A stretch of 31,320 bases of DNA from Chthonomonas sp. UBA2391 (GTDB taxonomy: Bacteria; Armatimonadota; Fimbriimonadia; Fimbriimonadales; Fimbriimonadaceae): assembly GCA_002343825.1 (NCBI GenBank), contig DDSL01000111.1:1594-32913 (forward strand), in the 5' to 3' direction. Numbering within the stretch: position 1 is the first letter of the stretch; each line of letters begins with the position of its first letter. Of the stretch, positions 1 to 7,671 are shown piece after piece. Both the position numbers and the translations under genes were made by a program. The notes beneath the pieces were generated by a model that was given only the letters and a program-made list of their open reading frames with translations, was not told where the DNA came from and did no database searches.

Positions 1-37
1 GGCTGAACTCATGGGGGTTAGCGTCCGGACTTCGGAT
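1..37 (+). pseudogene. 3'-truncated fragment of an HTH-TPR paralogue
   Basis: These 37 bases match positions 3751-3787 inside the intact HTH-TPR gene at 34 of 37 positions. The three differences (25, 28, 31) all fall at third codon positions and are synonymous in the frame that reads ELMGVSVRTSD. This looks like a piece of a second coding copy of the HTH domain whose 5' part lies left of the window. Homology stops abruptly at 37/38, where recombinase sequence begins on the opposite strand. Read on, the frame stays open to a stop near 211, but everything after TSD is antisense to the recombinase and not meaningful protein. Seen directly: the repeat and its break. Inferred: a gene broken by rearrangement. 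Confidence 0.6.
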
Positions 38-184
38 GTTCGCGGTGAAGAACTCGATGAAACGCTGAGCCGCCCGCTCCCCTTCCCTTGCAATGACGGT
101 CGGCACGGGAAGAGCGGCATACCCTTCCCCTCCGGAGAGAACCTCCGGATTTCCGCCCCCGAAGGCGACGATTTCACCGTCCAT
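38..184 (-). pseudogene. N-terminal remnant of a tyrosine recombinase/integrase
   Basis: Reading leftward from an ATG at 184, preceded by GAGGG with 7-base spacing, the protein gives about 49 residues, including LPVPTVIAREGERAAQRF and IEFFTANI. This is typical of the N-terminal, core-binding region of phage/transposon tyrosine integrases, where a motif like RFLEFFTANIRNPNTRRAY is common. After TANI the expected NPNTRRAY-like continuation is missing; the DNA switches to the HTH-gene fragment at 1-37. The catalytic domain (R-H-R-Y) is absent from the window. It is a dead remnant unless it continues beyond the left edge in an unexpected way. It is the best evidence that a mobile element shaped this region. 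Confidence 0.6.
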
Positions 185-577
185 CTGCAAACCCTCGTTG
201 GTGCCTCATAACGTCCTTTTTGATACTCCCTCCTTGCCCGAAAGCCAAAGAGGGTACCTAGCGATTCAGCAAGCGGTCATGACCCATCAGAGGCTGGGCA
301 CCTGGAACGGGCCGACGGTGTCTTGCAGGTCAAGCCGATCGCCAGCAACTGTCTTTCAATACTGATGGTGGTAGTTCCAGACATAGCGACTCCACTCTAG
401 CGTCCAAAGTGGCCCCAGGGCGACTCCTAGTCGTAGGTCGTAATCCCTGAGCCCGACCCGTCGCCACCCGACCATTCGATCATCGCTCGCGTCCTCAAAC
501 TTCGGATCCCCGTGTGAGGGCGCACCCGGCCACAGGGGGAATCGTGGCGATCCAGATGCCGGTTGGAATCTGGTACT
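185..577. other. Intergenic stretch, no well-supported gene
   Basis: 393 bases between the recombinase remnant and the end of the HAF-repeat gene. The only candidate is a 35-codon minus-strand frame at 277-384 (begins MSGTTTISIERQ) with GGAG five bases before its ATG. It would lie just upstream of the recombinase on the same strand. I do not recognise it and give it low weight. No tRNA and no convincing terminator were seen. Confidence 0.5.
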
Positions 578-2683
578 TCAGTAGAGCGTGTGATACTTGT
601 AAACGTAGTCAGTCCAAAACAAGTTGATGTGAGGCGCTGCAAGGACTCCGGGCTCGCGGGCAATCAGGCCGGGAAGGCGTCGAGAATAATCTTGCACAGT
701 GACGAAGTACCGCCCATTCTGGTAGACAATTCCGACCTGGACGTCATAGTCGCGAATCGGCCTTGTGCGTCCCAGAAACGGACTATACTCTTGGGCACTA
801 TAGCTTGCTCTCTTCCGCCAGCCAAAATTGTTCACAAATCCGACGGCCCGGTAGGCCGCCTGTAATTCTTCTCGGGTGTCGTACGACCGCATTACTCTAG
901 GCTGCCCGTCCGCATCAACTCCAAACATGGTCGTCAACTCAGCCTGGGTTGGAACGCGGTAGTAGAACGTTGGGTCAGCGAGAAGGAACGGAATCATATC
1001 TGCATGAGTCCTATGCCGCCTCAGAGTCAGGGCATCTGTGTTGAGGTTGTCAGTCTCGTCCACCTCTTCAACAGCATTGTCTTCGTCGAGGACGAATCCC
1101 AAGACAACGCTGCCGAAGATGCCCCGCTGTCGCAACCGACCCCCACTGTCGTCGGGAACGAACACCGCTGAAGGAGCTGTACCCTGCCGCATGATCACAA
1201 GCTCTCCCGGATAAAGGTTCCGCTGCTCCGACCATACTCTCAAATCTGCGCCTGGCCGCACGCTACCGCCCACACGCGGGTCTCTGGGCCCTTTAGCCAT
1301 GTACAACGAGGTTCGCACGCGCGGCTGGCGAATCCCCACGTATCGCCAAGCCATTTCAGCGCGGATCAATGTATTGCTGGCGATCAGGTTCGATTCACCC
1401 GTAAGCTTCATCCACTTTGGGGCCGACGGCAACTGCTGCTCAGGAGTGCTGAACCTTGGATCAGGGACAACTCCTTCAGTCGTTTCCGCAAAGAAGGAAG
1501 CTATCTGTCCCGGCTCATTTTGGGCTAATTCATTGAGACTCTCTTGAACGATGTTCTCTGAGAGATCCAGAGTTTTCCCATAGAACACCTGACCATTAGG
1601 CTCCCACTCCCAACCATTGCCACTGACAATGGGAGCTGAAGTGAGTGGTGATGTTCGCACATGAACAGCATCATACAACCGGTAACCCCTAAAACCTTCA
1701 AGGTCATCCAGAGGTCCATCGAGGGAAACAGCTCTGATGACGATGCCGCCTAGCATCTCCCACAGTGCTGCGCCTCTTCGCTCCCAAAAATCACCGGTGT
1801 ACGGGTCATATGCTTCCACCGTTGCTGTTCCGACGATGTATCGCCCATCGTGAGACACAGCGTGAGCAGCGGTATGGTTATCCTGTCCAAACGGATGCGG
1901 TAAGTCGCGCCAGACTCCATTGTAAAGTATTACCGCTTGTTCACGTGTATCCCATCGGCCTCTTACTCCTACCGCGAGGCCGTTGTCTGCAACATCCCGC
2001 AGAGAAACACCAGTGCTAGGATACAACTGATATCCACTGGCACTCCAAACAATCGGAACATTAAACAAGGGGTTGCTGGGAACTGGTGAGAAACTCGCCG
2101 AACCAACAATAAATGTCCCGGCCGGTGAGATAGCCGATGCATGGCCGCCTCTTGCATCCGGGGGCAAGGGCAAGAACTGAGGCGACGCGAAAGGGTCGCA
2201 GACTATCGGCCAATTACCTGCACCATCACGGTACTCTGCGCCAACGCACCGACCGCTCCATGAGACATCCCAGAACTCACCCTGCACGGGAGAACCGTTT
2301 GCGTGCCTGACTTCGTGTAGCTCGCCATCGATCCATTGGACAGCGAACTGTCGGAATATCGGTGCGTGTTTGTAAGCAGTACCGCCTGCAACACGACCAT
2401 CACTCGATATCCCAGATGCGGACGAACCAAAGTTACCGTTCTGCGGGTTGGATTGACCAAAGTCCGGTAACTGAATGACGGAGCCGTCTGGTCGCTGCAA
2501 AACAGCTCTCCTAGCGCCGCCACGACGGTGTTCTCCCGCAACCGTTCCCTGATCTGAGGCCGCACGAATAGCAATGTTGAAGAGGGATCTCCACTCCCTG
2601 CCTTCCGTCGCCAAACCAACTCTCGGAAGGCTGGCCAGTACCAGCCCGAAGCAGAGGATGAAAGGAACTCGCAGCTGTCTCAT
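578..2683 (-). CDS. Secreted HAF-repeat (beta-propeller-like) protein
   Basis: 701 residues. Residues 1-25 are a signal peptide (hydrophobic FILCFGLVLASL, then GLAT). Residues about 85-300 hold repeats of the form 'A(I/V)S.DG..(V/A)(V/A)G', for example GISSDGRVAGG, AISPAGTFIVG and AVSHDGRYIVG. These match the probable extracellular HAF repeat, expected to build a propeller. Around 478-555 a segment ending in DEDNAVEEVDETDNL resembles the end of CARDB-type beta-sandwich domains. The last 145 residues are not recognised. The ATG overlaps the stop of the upstream PEP-CTERM gene by four bases (ATGA), so the two are probably co-translated. No PEP-CTERM or LPXTG anchor is visible, so the protein is likely released or surface-associated. 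The role is unknown; adhesion or matrix is a guess. No terminator was seen after its stop. Confidence 0.8.
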   Translation of the reverse strand: MRQLRVPFILCFGLVLASLPRVGLATEGREWRSLFNIAIRAASDQGTVAGEHRRGGARRAVLQRPDGSVIQLPDFGQSNPQNGNFGSSASGISSDGRVAGGTAYKHAPIFRQFAVQWIDGELHEVRHANGSPVQGEFWDVSWSGRCVGAEYRDGAGNWPIVCDPFASPQFLPLPPDARGGHASAISPAGTFIVGSASFSPVPSNPLFNVPIVWSASGYQLYPSTGVSLRDVADNGLAVGVRGRWDTREQAVILYNGVWRDLPHPFGQDNHTAAHAVSHDGRYIVGTATVEAYDPYTGDFWERRGAALWEMLGGIVIRAVSLDGPLDDLEGFRGYRLYDAVHVRTSPLTSAPIVSGNGWEWEPNGQVFYGKTLDLSENIVQESLNELAQNEPGQIASFFAETTEGVVPDPRFSTPEQQLPSAPKWMKLTGESNLIASNTLIRAEMAWRYVGIRQPRVRTSLYMAKGPRDPRVGGSVRPGADLRVWSEQRNLYPGELVIMRQGTAPSAVFVPDDSGGRLRQRGIFGSVVLGFVLDEDNAVEEVDETDNLNTDALTLRRHRTHADMIPFLLADPTFYYRVPTQAELTTMFGVDADGQPRVMRSYDTREELQAAYRAVGFVNNFGWRKRASYSAQEYSPFLGRTRPIRDYDVQVGIVYQNGRYFVTVQDYSRRLPGLIAREPGVLAAPHINLFWTDYVYKYHTLY

Positions 2684-3420
2684 CTTGCCTTCTCCTTGGA
2701 CTCACTCAACCGGCCAGTGACGCGTTGCTTCTTTTTCAAGCACGTTCCTAGCAGGCCCGCACCGAAGATGAGAAGCGTTGTCGGTTCTGGCACCGCTTCC
2801 ACACGGTATGCCGCGTTGTCGAACAGCGGCTCATACGTTGACCCAAAGCCTTCCCCTGGGTTGATGAACACTGCGTTATCAACTCCACCTCCGCCAAAAG
2901 AGGATGGCGCGAAGTTGCCCATGGTGAAGACTTGAAAATTTGCGGCGAGTGGCATGATGGCCGAAACCCCAATCCACCGAGTGCCGGTACCGGCATTGAT
3001 GGAGAGGTTGGTAAGATCCACGGTAAAGGAGGCGACTCCGTCAATCTCACCAAGCTCCGCGTACTGGACATCCGTGACCACTTGGGTAGCCAGCGCGCCT
3101 TGATCAAGATTCGCTCCCGACGAAACGCCAACCGCTGGGTCGCTAAACACACTGACACGCCAACCCTGGACTTGGTTCGACAGCGCGGCAAAGGCTGATG
3201 GGTCGCTGAGTTGAAAAGCCGCAGTGACTCTGGTGATTGAACCTGGCAGAACAAGGTCATCGAGAACCATGCTTGAGAATTCCGGTGCGTCCGGAAAAAT
3301 CTGCCCCGCGCTGAAGACCAAACTCCCGTGTAAGGATTCGTTCGGATGGATTTGATCGAAAGTGGCAAATGCCAGTGACGGCATCACAATCATAAGGAAA
3401 TTGAGTGTTCTGGATAGCAT
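2680..3420 (-). CDS. PEP-CTERM sorted exported protein
   Basis: 246 residues. The N-terminus (FLMIVMPSLAFA) is a short signal peptide. Residues 20-205 are beta-rich with no family I recognise. At residues 210-233 lies the PEP-CTERM tripartite signal: VPEP, a hydrophobic stretch (TTLLIFGAGLLGTCL), then the basic cluster KKKQR. In PEP-CTERM/exosortase systems this tail is cut and the protein is transferred to the surface or exopolysaccharide. Unusually, 13 further polar residues follow the basic cluster. The gene is first in a two-gene unit with the HAF-repeat gene and is divergent from the HTH-TPR gene across about 185 bp. A G-rich run (GGGGGGT) about 9 bases before the ATG may be the ribosome-binding site. 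No exosortase is visible in the window. Confidence 0.82.
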   Translation of the reverse strand: MLSRTLNFLMIVMPSLAFATFDQIHPNESLHGSLVFSAGQIFPDAPEFSSMVLDDLVLPGSITRVTAAFQLSDPSAFAALSNQVQGWRVSVFSDPAVGVSSGANLDQGALATQVVTDVQYAELGEIDGVASFTVDLTNLSINAGTGTRWIGVSAIMPLAANFQVFTMGNFAPSSFGGGGVDNAVFINPGEGFGSTYEPLFDNAAYRVEAVPEPTTLLIFGAGLLGTCLKKKQRVTGRLSESKEKAR

Positions 3421-3604
3421 ATGCGCCGACCCCCCGCACGAGGAGGAATCTTTCCCTCAAGCATATTGGACACCCTTTGCTCGGGGGCCTGACAAAAGCT
3501 GCCACTTGTGGAAGTTGCAGAAAGTTGCCCAAATACCCCGGCAGATTCACGTGGATGCACCTGTGCCCACACGCCCGACAGGTCGCAGCCCAAAAGGTAA
3601 TCTG

Positions 3605-4822
3605 ATGTGGCTCGTGAGCGACGGTTCGAAGTCTAGAGGGGTGCGCCTGACCGAGGAGGGTCTAGAGAAACTGAGTGCGTTGGTGGAGACCCGCTTCGCT
3701 CAGCTGTCTCGTCGTGAGTATCAGGGTCGCCGCCTGACCCGCGAAGTTCGGGCTGAACTCATGGGGGTTAGCGTACGAACATCGGATCGCATTCTCAAGC
3801 GGGACCCGGTCGACCGGGCGAGCCTCGTCACCGCCTTCAGATCTCTTGGGGCCCCTTGGGCCGACGAGTATCTGGAGAAGCCCCCCACGGACTCACTGGA
3901 AACAGAGGGTGCGGCCCCACCCGCGGCGGAAACCTCCAATTCTCTCCCTGTCGCCGCTCGGCGGCCGTCCACCCTCCTCTTCGTGGGCCTCTCAGTGTTG
4001 GTATTGACCCTCATCGTTGGAATCATCCTCGGCAGTCGTCCCCGTGATTGGCGCCCAGAATTCATGGCGGAAATGGAACGGGCGACAGAGCATTATCATC
4101 GCGCCGAGTTCAAGGATGCCCGCGAGAGCATTGACCGAGCTGCCAAAATCGCTCATCCGCACCGCCAAGCGGATGCCCTCGCTTGGATGCGAAGACTAGA
4201 GGCAGAAATCCTTGCTGCCGAAGGAAACAAAGAGGAGGCTCTGGAACGCATTCAAATCGCCGTAGCCTATCTCAAAGATCTCGACATCCCTGACCAGTAT
4301 TACGGAGCGCTAGAGGTCGCGGCCAACTATAAAGCCGTTCTTGGCCGGGTAGAGGAAGCACGTGCCGACCATCTAGAATGCCTCGCATACGGCCAGCGCG
4401 TGCAAGACCGGTATGTGATCGCAACTGCTTGCCGGGGGCTCGGCGAGCTGAGTATGCGTAAATCGGCGCACAATGAGGCCATCGAGTGGTTCGACAAGGG
4501 AATCAAATCCCTGGGCTCTGGCTTCGAGGATGAGACATCTCTCGACCTGAGGGCCAGAAAAGCAATTGCGCTTGCCCATCTCAAGAGATTCAAGGAGGCC
4601 CTCCCTATCCTTCAGGAAGCTCTCATCTATTGGGAAAAGAAAGGGCACCCCCGATGGGTCGCCGCCTCCCATCACAGACTTGGGATTTTTCACAAGCTAA
4701 AGGGAGACCAAGTCACGGCTGATATCCATTTCACCCAAGCTCGAGATGGATACTTGCGAGTCGGCGATAGGCGCGGGGCGGACAAGTCCGAACAAGAATT
4801 GAGTCTCGCCGACGGCGAGTAA
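3605..4822 (+). CDS. Membrane-anchored HTH protein with TPR repeats
   Basis: 405 residues from the ATG at 3605, preceded by AAAGGTAA. The frame is open upstream to 3362, but that extension runs antisense into the PEP-CTERM gene and lacks a sensible start. Residues about 12-90 form a small helical DNA-binding-like domain with LTREVRAELMGVSVRTSDRI, a pattern typical of a helix-turn-helix. A proline/alanine linker leads to one transmembrane helix at about 123-143 (LLFVGLSVLVLTLIVGIIL). The remaining 260 residues are helical pairs typical of tetratricopeptide repeats, with alternating AL/A..Y positions. The layout (cytoplasmic HTH, one membrane span, exported TPR) suggests a one-component envelope sensor or transcription regulator. 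The adjacent divergent PEP-CTERM/HAF unit is a plausible target. A fragment of a paralogue is at 1-37. Confidence 0.72.
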   Translation: MWLVSDGSKSRGVRLTEEGLEKLSALVETRFAQLSRREYQGRRLTREVRAELMGVSVRTSDRILKRDPVDRASLVTAFRSLGAPWADEYLEKPPTDSLETEGAAPPAAETSNSLPVAARRPSTLLFVGLSVLVLTLIVGIILGSRPRDWRPEFMAEMERATEHYHRAEFKDARESIDRAAKIAHPHRQADALAWMRRLEAEILAAEGNKEEALERIQIAVAYLKDLDIPDQYYGALEVAANYKAVLGRVEEARADHLECLAYGQRVQDRYVIATACRGLGELSMRKSAHNEAIEWFDKGIKSLGSGFEDETSLDLRARKAIALAHLKRFKEALPILQEALIYWEKKGHPRWVAASHHRLGIFHKLKGDQVTADIHFTQARDGYLRVGDRRGADKSEQELSLADGE

Positions 4823-4954
4823 ACCAGCGGCAAGACTTAGATCCTGATTGAAAAAAAGAAACATGAGCCCAAGGCTTAGATCAGATAATCTGCCCCAACA
4901 TGATGCGAATCACCCACTTCGCAGGTCCCGCCTCTATCGGCATTCCAAGCGGCA

Positions 4955-4987
4955 CGGGGCCTGAACCTGTGGCCGATACCGGCCCCG
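4955..4987. terminator. Possible stem-loop between convergent genes
   Basis: CGGGGCC (4955-4961) pairs with GGCCCCG (4981-4987) over a 19-base loop. It sits in the 220-base gap between the HTH-TPR gene and the convergent primase gene. No T-run follows on either strand, so termination is only a suggestion. The rest of the gap (4823-5042) shows nothing else I can name. Confidence 0.25.
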
Positions 4988-5042
4988 AACAATGGTTGGT
5001 AACTCGAGCGTGTCGACTCATTCTCAAAACTACGCGTCGAAC

Positions 5043-7445
5043 CTACCTCTCCCAATGTTTCTGTGGTTGCTGATCGTCACCGTCACCGTTGGCGCCGAAG
5101 TTGAACTCAAGGGAGGTCGTCCCGGCCGAGAGTTCACCGTCACTGCGATCGTCACATCTATCGTCACGGGTCAACAAGTTCGCCGGTGACGATGTGACGC
5201 TGGTGACGGTGCCGTAGTAGATTCGATAGAGCCGGGAGGATCCTTGACGCGGGGCCCGGACGACCTCCACTCCCTGCTGCCGCAACACGGGCAAGAGCCG
5301 CGAGATTTCGTTCCAAAATCGGTTCGCCGTGGGTAGCTTTTTGGAGCCTCGCTCGCCAAGGGCGGTTGCAATCTTCTCCAGCCATTCGGAGGCAGTATAG
5401 GAATGCTGCCCTTGCCCTAGCTCCACCAACGCATCCATGAGTCCGGACCCGACTTCGGAATTTTCCAAGAGATCCTGGCTGTTCCCTACCTGGTTCAACT
5501 CAAAAGCGCGGAGGAAGATGCCTTCCTCAAGCCCGAGAGCCGCCTCCGCGCCCTGAGCCACCTGGACAAAGTCGGCCAAGCGATGCTGAAACGTGGCTGA
5601 AGGGTTCCTCTTGGCCACCAATGCTGAGCACACGGCGCTGCACAGCGCTCCCAAAAGTCCAGCGTGGATACCTTCGAATTCCTGCTGGATTTCTGACTCG
5701 GTGCGATACCCACTCGTGATGGGCAGCAGGTTCAGGACTACCGACCGGCTCTTTAGGTCTGCCCGGGTCACCACGTCCTCAATCGAGGTGAGGATCACCG
5801 GGCGCCTACCGGTCACGACACTTGCTCCAACGTTGGAGTAGAGTTCACGAGCGAAGAAGCTCCCCTCGGTGCTCAATTGGCAGAGCCAGTCGCTTTGGAC
5901 TTTGTTGATAGAAGACAGGTTGTCCGCTCCCAAAATGTAGCTGTTCACGATCTGAGCACGCAAATCACGAACTTCGGTGAGAAGCGGGCCGATTCGAATC
6001 TCAGAAGGATCCAGGATCTGCTTGAGGAGCCGGGCGAGGCTGCTCTTTGCCGACCCTTGCTCTCCTCGGACCGAAAGCAGGGGCAAGGCTGATCCGGGAA
6101 AGAACGAGCCGACCAACCAACAGGCCAAGAGAGCAAACTCCTGATCGCTCCCTACGTTCACCAATGGACGGAGGTCCTGTACTCTGCCCCCGGTCACAGG
6201 AACTGGCAATTCCCGATCGAAGTCACTTTTCCGAAAGAGCACATCGGCACCATCAACCACATCCCATCCGTCGGCCGTCATCCGCACGACCTTTCCGTCA
6301 GGGCGAGCGAGGTCCAACCAAATGGACTCCCCAAGATCGAGAACACGCTTACCCACCTGTTGCACCGGTCGCGAGGAAGCCAGTGCCGAGCAGTAATCCA
6401 GGAATCGCGATAGGTTCTCCGAAACCATGAGTTTCCCCAAGCGCTGGTAATACTCAACCCGCAGATAGTCTCCAAACTGCCTCGACCGCAGTCCCCAAGC
6501 AAATCTGCCTCCCTTGGCCGCGCCGCGAACATAACACTCTCCATCGCTCCCACGGATCCACTCGCACTGCGCCGATCCCGTGATCTCAAAGAGCAGCCGT
6601 TGCCATGCTAGCCCCGAGTCCTGCTGGATCGGAACCGGGAGATCTCCTCCCGAAAGCAAGACCTCTGCCTCTTGGTAAGTGTAGTTCTCTCCCGGGGCAA
6701 AGGGCAGTGCCTCGGCACTGAATACATGGAGACGCCCGGGCACATAGTCCGTGGTGGCCGAGTGTCCGTAGGTGGGGTCTTTTCCGGGGCGAGCCCAATA
6801 CCCGACTCCGCTCGAAGTTCGGACCAAGTTCCATCCATGAGGTTCCAAGAGCCAGGCCCAGTCGTTCCCTCTGGGAGTCTTTCCACGCTCCTTGGCCGCC
6901 ATAGGACGCAAGGGTTCAGGCGGAACAAGTTCTAGGAGACTCCCCGAATGAGATTCATTGATGGCGGAGGCTTCCCTCTCGACCAGGCAGCTGGGCCAGT
7001 ACCACAGTCTTGAAGGATCCTTGCAGGCCGGATCGGCCTGACCCCGGCTAAGGCGAACCGATGCCTCGGTGTAGATCTCTTTCCACTGACTCGCGGGAAC
7101 AGGCTTCACGAGTGGGAAGATCACTCGGAGCCTGGGATGCCCATCGGTGTGGGAATGGGTCGAGACTAGCGCATAGGTATAGCCCGCCCACAAGTCCTTT
7201 AGATCCTCAAGGTTTTGGACCGTATCCAGATCGATCACGAGCAACGAGAGCTGATCCACGTTGGCCGCGGATCGTGTGGTCCCTGCTTTGATGGATCCCG
7301 CCACAAAAGCGGGTCCATCTTTCTGCTCTCGCGTATGCCTATTGGCGAGCCGAGTCAGCATGTCATCCCAGGTGAGCTCTCTCGCCGCCCCCGACTTAGC
7401 TCGAGTCCCCGAATATTCGGTGATCGTGCCCTTCCACTGACTCAT
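5043..7445 (-). CDS. Phage/element-type primase fused to an ATPase domain
   Basis: 800 residues from the ATG at 7445, which has a strong GAGGAGG eight bases upstream; the open frame continues to 7640 but overlaps the HTH gene. The N-terminal third has features of archaeo-eukaryotic-type primases found in phages and plasmids: IDLD at 71-74, THSHTDGHPRLRVIFPL at 96-112, and DPSRLWYWP at 143-151. The C-terminal half carries a P-loop (GEQGSAKS, 461-468), a probable Walker B-like ILGADN (504-509), and a sensor-like TSIEDVVTRADLKSRS (553-568), resembling element-encoded helicase/ATP-binding proteins. The likely job is priming and unwinding for replication of an integrated element. It overlaps the upstream HTH gene by ATGA and is convergent with the HTH-TPR gene. 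Catalytic assignments are by motif only. Confidence 0.75.
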   Translation of the reverse strand: MSQWKGTITEYSGTRAKSGAARELTWDDMLTRLANRHTREQKDGPAFVAGSIKAGTTRSAANVDQLSLLVIDLDTVQNLEDLKDLWAGYTYALVSTHSHTDGHPRLRVIFPLVKPVPASQWKEIYTEASVRLSRGQADPACKDPSRLWYWPSCLVEREASAINESHSGSLLELVPPEPLRPMAAKERGKTPRGNDWAWLLEPHGWNLVRTSSGVGYWARPGKDPTYGHSATTDYVPGRLHVFSAEALPFAPGENYTYQEAEVLLSGGDLPVPIQQDSGLAWQRLLFEITGSAQCEWIRGSDGECYVRGAAKGGRFAWGLRSRQFGDYLRVEYYQRLGKLMVSENLSRFLDYCSALASSRPVQQVGKRVLDLGESIWLDLARPDGKVVRMTADGWDVVDGADVLFRKSDFDRELPVPVTGGRVQDLRPLVNVGSDQEFALLACWLVGSFFPGSALPLLSVRGEQGSAKSSLARLLKQILDPSEIRIGPLLTEVRDLRAQIVNSYILGADNLSSINKVQSDWLCQLSTEGSFFARELYSNVGASVVTGRRPVILTSIEDVVTRADLKSRSVVLNLLPITSGYRTESEIQQEFEGIHAGLLGALCSAVCSALVAKRNPSATFQHRLADFVQVAQGAEAALGLEEGIFLRAFELNQVGNSQDLLENSEVGSGLMDALVELGQGQHSYTASEWLEKIATALGERGSKKLPTANRFWNEISRLLPVLRQQGVEVVRAPRQGSSRLYRIYYGTVTSVTSSPANLLTRDDRCDDRSDGELSAGTTSLEFNFGANGDGDDQQPQKHWER

Positions 7446-7624
7446 GCTTGTCCTCCTCGGGACGATTCGATAAATCGCTCCAGATCTTCGGGGGCGACGC
7501 GAGTTGCGCCCGCGATTTTGATCCGAGGCAGGACTCCGCCTTGGATGAGACGGTAAACGAGTGCGCGGGACACCCCGAGTCTCTCCGCGACTTCTTCGAT
7601 CTTCAGAAGATTTTGCTGCTTCAT
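7442..7624 (-). CDS. Small MerR/excisionase-type HTH protein
   Basis: 60 residues from the ATG at 7624, with CCGGAG six bases upstream. The sequence LLKIEEVAERLGVSRALVYRLI, then a G..LP..KI wing and RV...DLERFI, is the standard helix-turn-helix of the excisionase / MerR-like family (HTH_17). In integrated elements such proteins direct excision or regulate the replication genes. Its stop overlaps the primase start (ATGA), so the two form one translational unit. The dyad at 7635-7651 lies directly in its leader, so autoregulation is plausible. A longer frame reaching 7768 is open but would overlap the divergent gene and has no ribosome-binding site. Confidence 0.8.
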   Translation of the reverse strand: MKQQNLLKIEEVAERLGVSRALVYRLIQGGVLPRIKIAGATRVAPEDLERFIESSRGGQA

Positions 7625-7634
7625 GTTTTCTCCG

Positions 7635-7651
7635 GCGCACTCTAGGTGCGC
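7635..7651. promoter_or_regulatory. Perfect dyad, candidate operator
   Basis: GCGCAC (7635-7640) and GTGCGC (7646-7651) are exact reverse complements around a 5-base centre (TCTAG). It fills much of the 47-base gap between the divergent HTH gene and the 407-residue protein gene. Its place suits an operator bound by the HTH protein or by the divergent gene product. It could instead act as an RNA hairpin in the HTH leader. Confidence 0.5.
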
Positions 7652-7660
7652 TCTCCCGTC

Positions 7661-7670
7661 TATTACAATT
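7661..7670. promoter_or_regulatory. Overlapping -10-like elements of divergent genes
   Basis: TATTACAATT contains TACAAT on the plus strand and TGTAAT on the minus strand, each 5/6 to TATAAT. The minus-strand element would start transcription near 7657, just before the dyad. The plus-strand element is only two bases from the ATG at 7672, too close for a normal leader, so its relevance is doubtful. Confidence 0.3.
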
Positions 7671-7671
7671 G

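Noticed and set aside
3362..3604. N-terminal extension of the HTH-TPR frame
   Set aside because: It overlaps the PEP-CTERM gene on the other strand and lacks a start signal; the ATG at 3605 has a ribosome-binding site.
7561..7671. N-terminal extension of the 407-residue protein
   Set aside because: It runs antisense through the HTH gene and is not needed.
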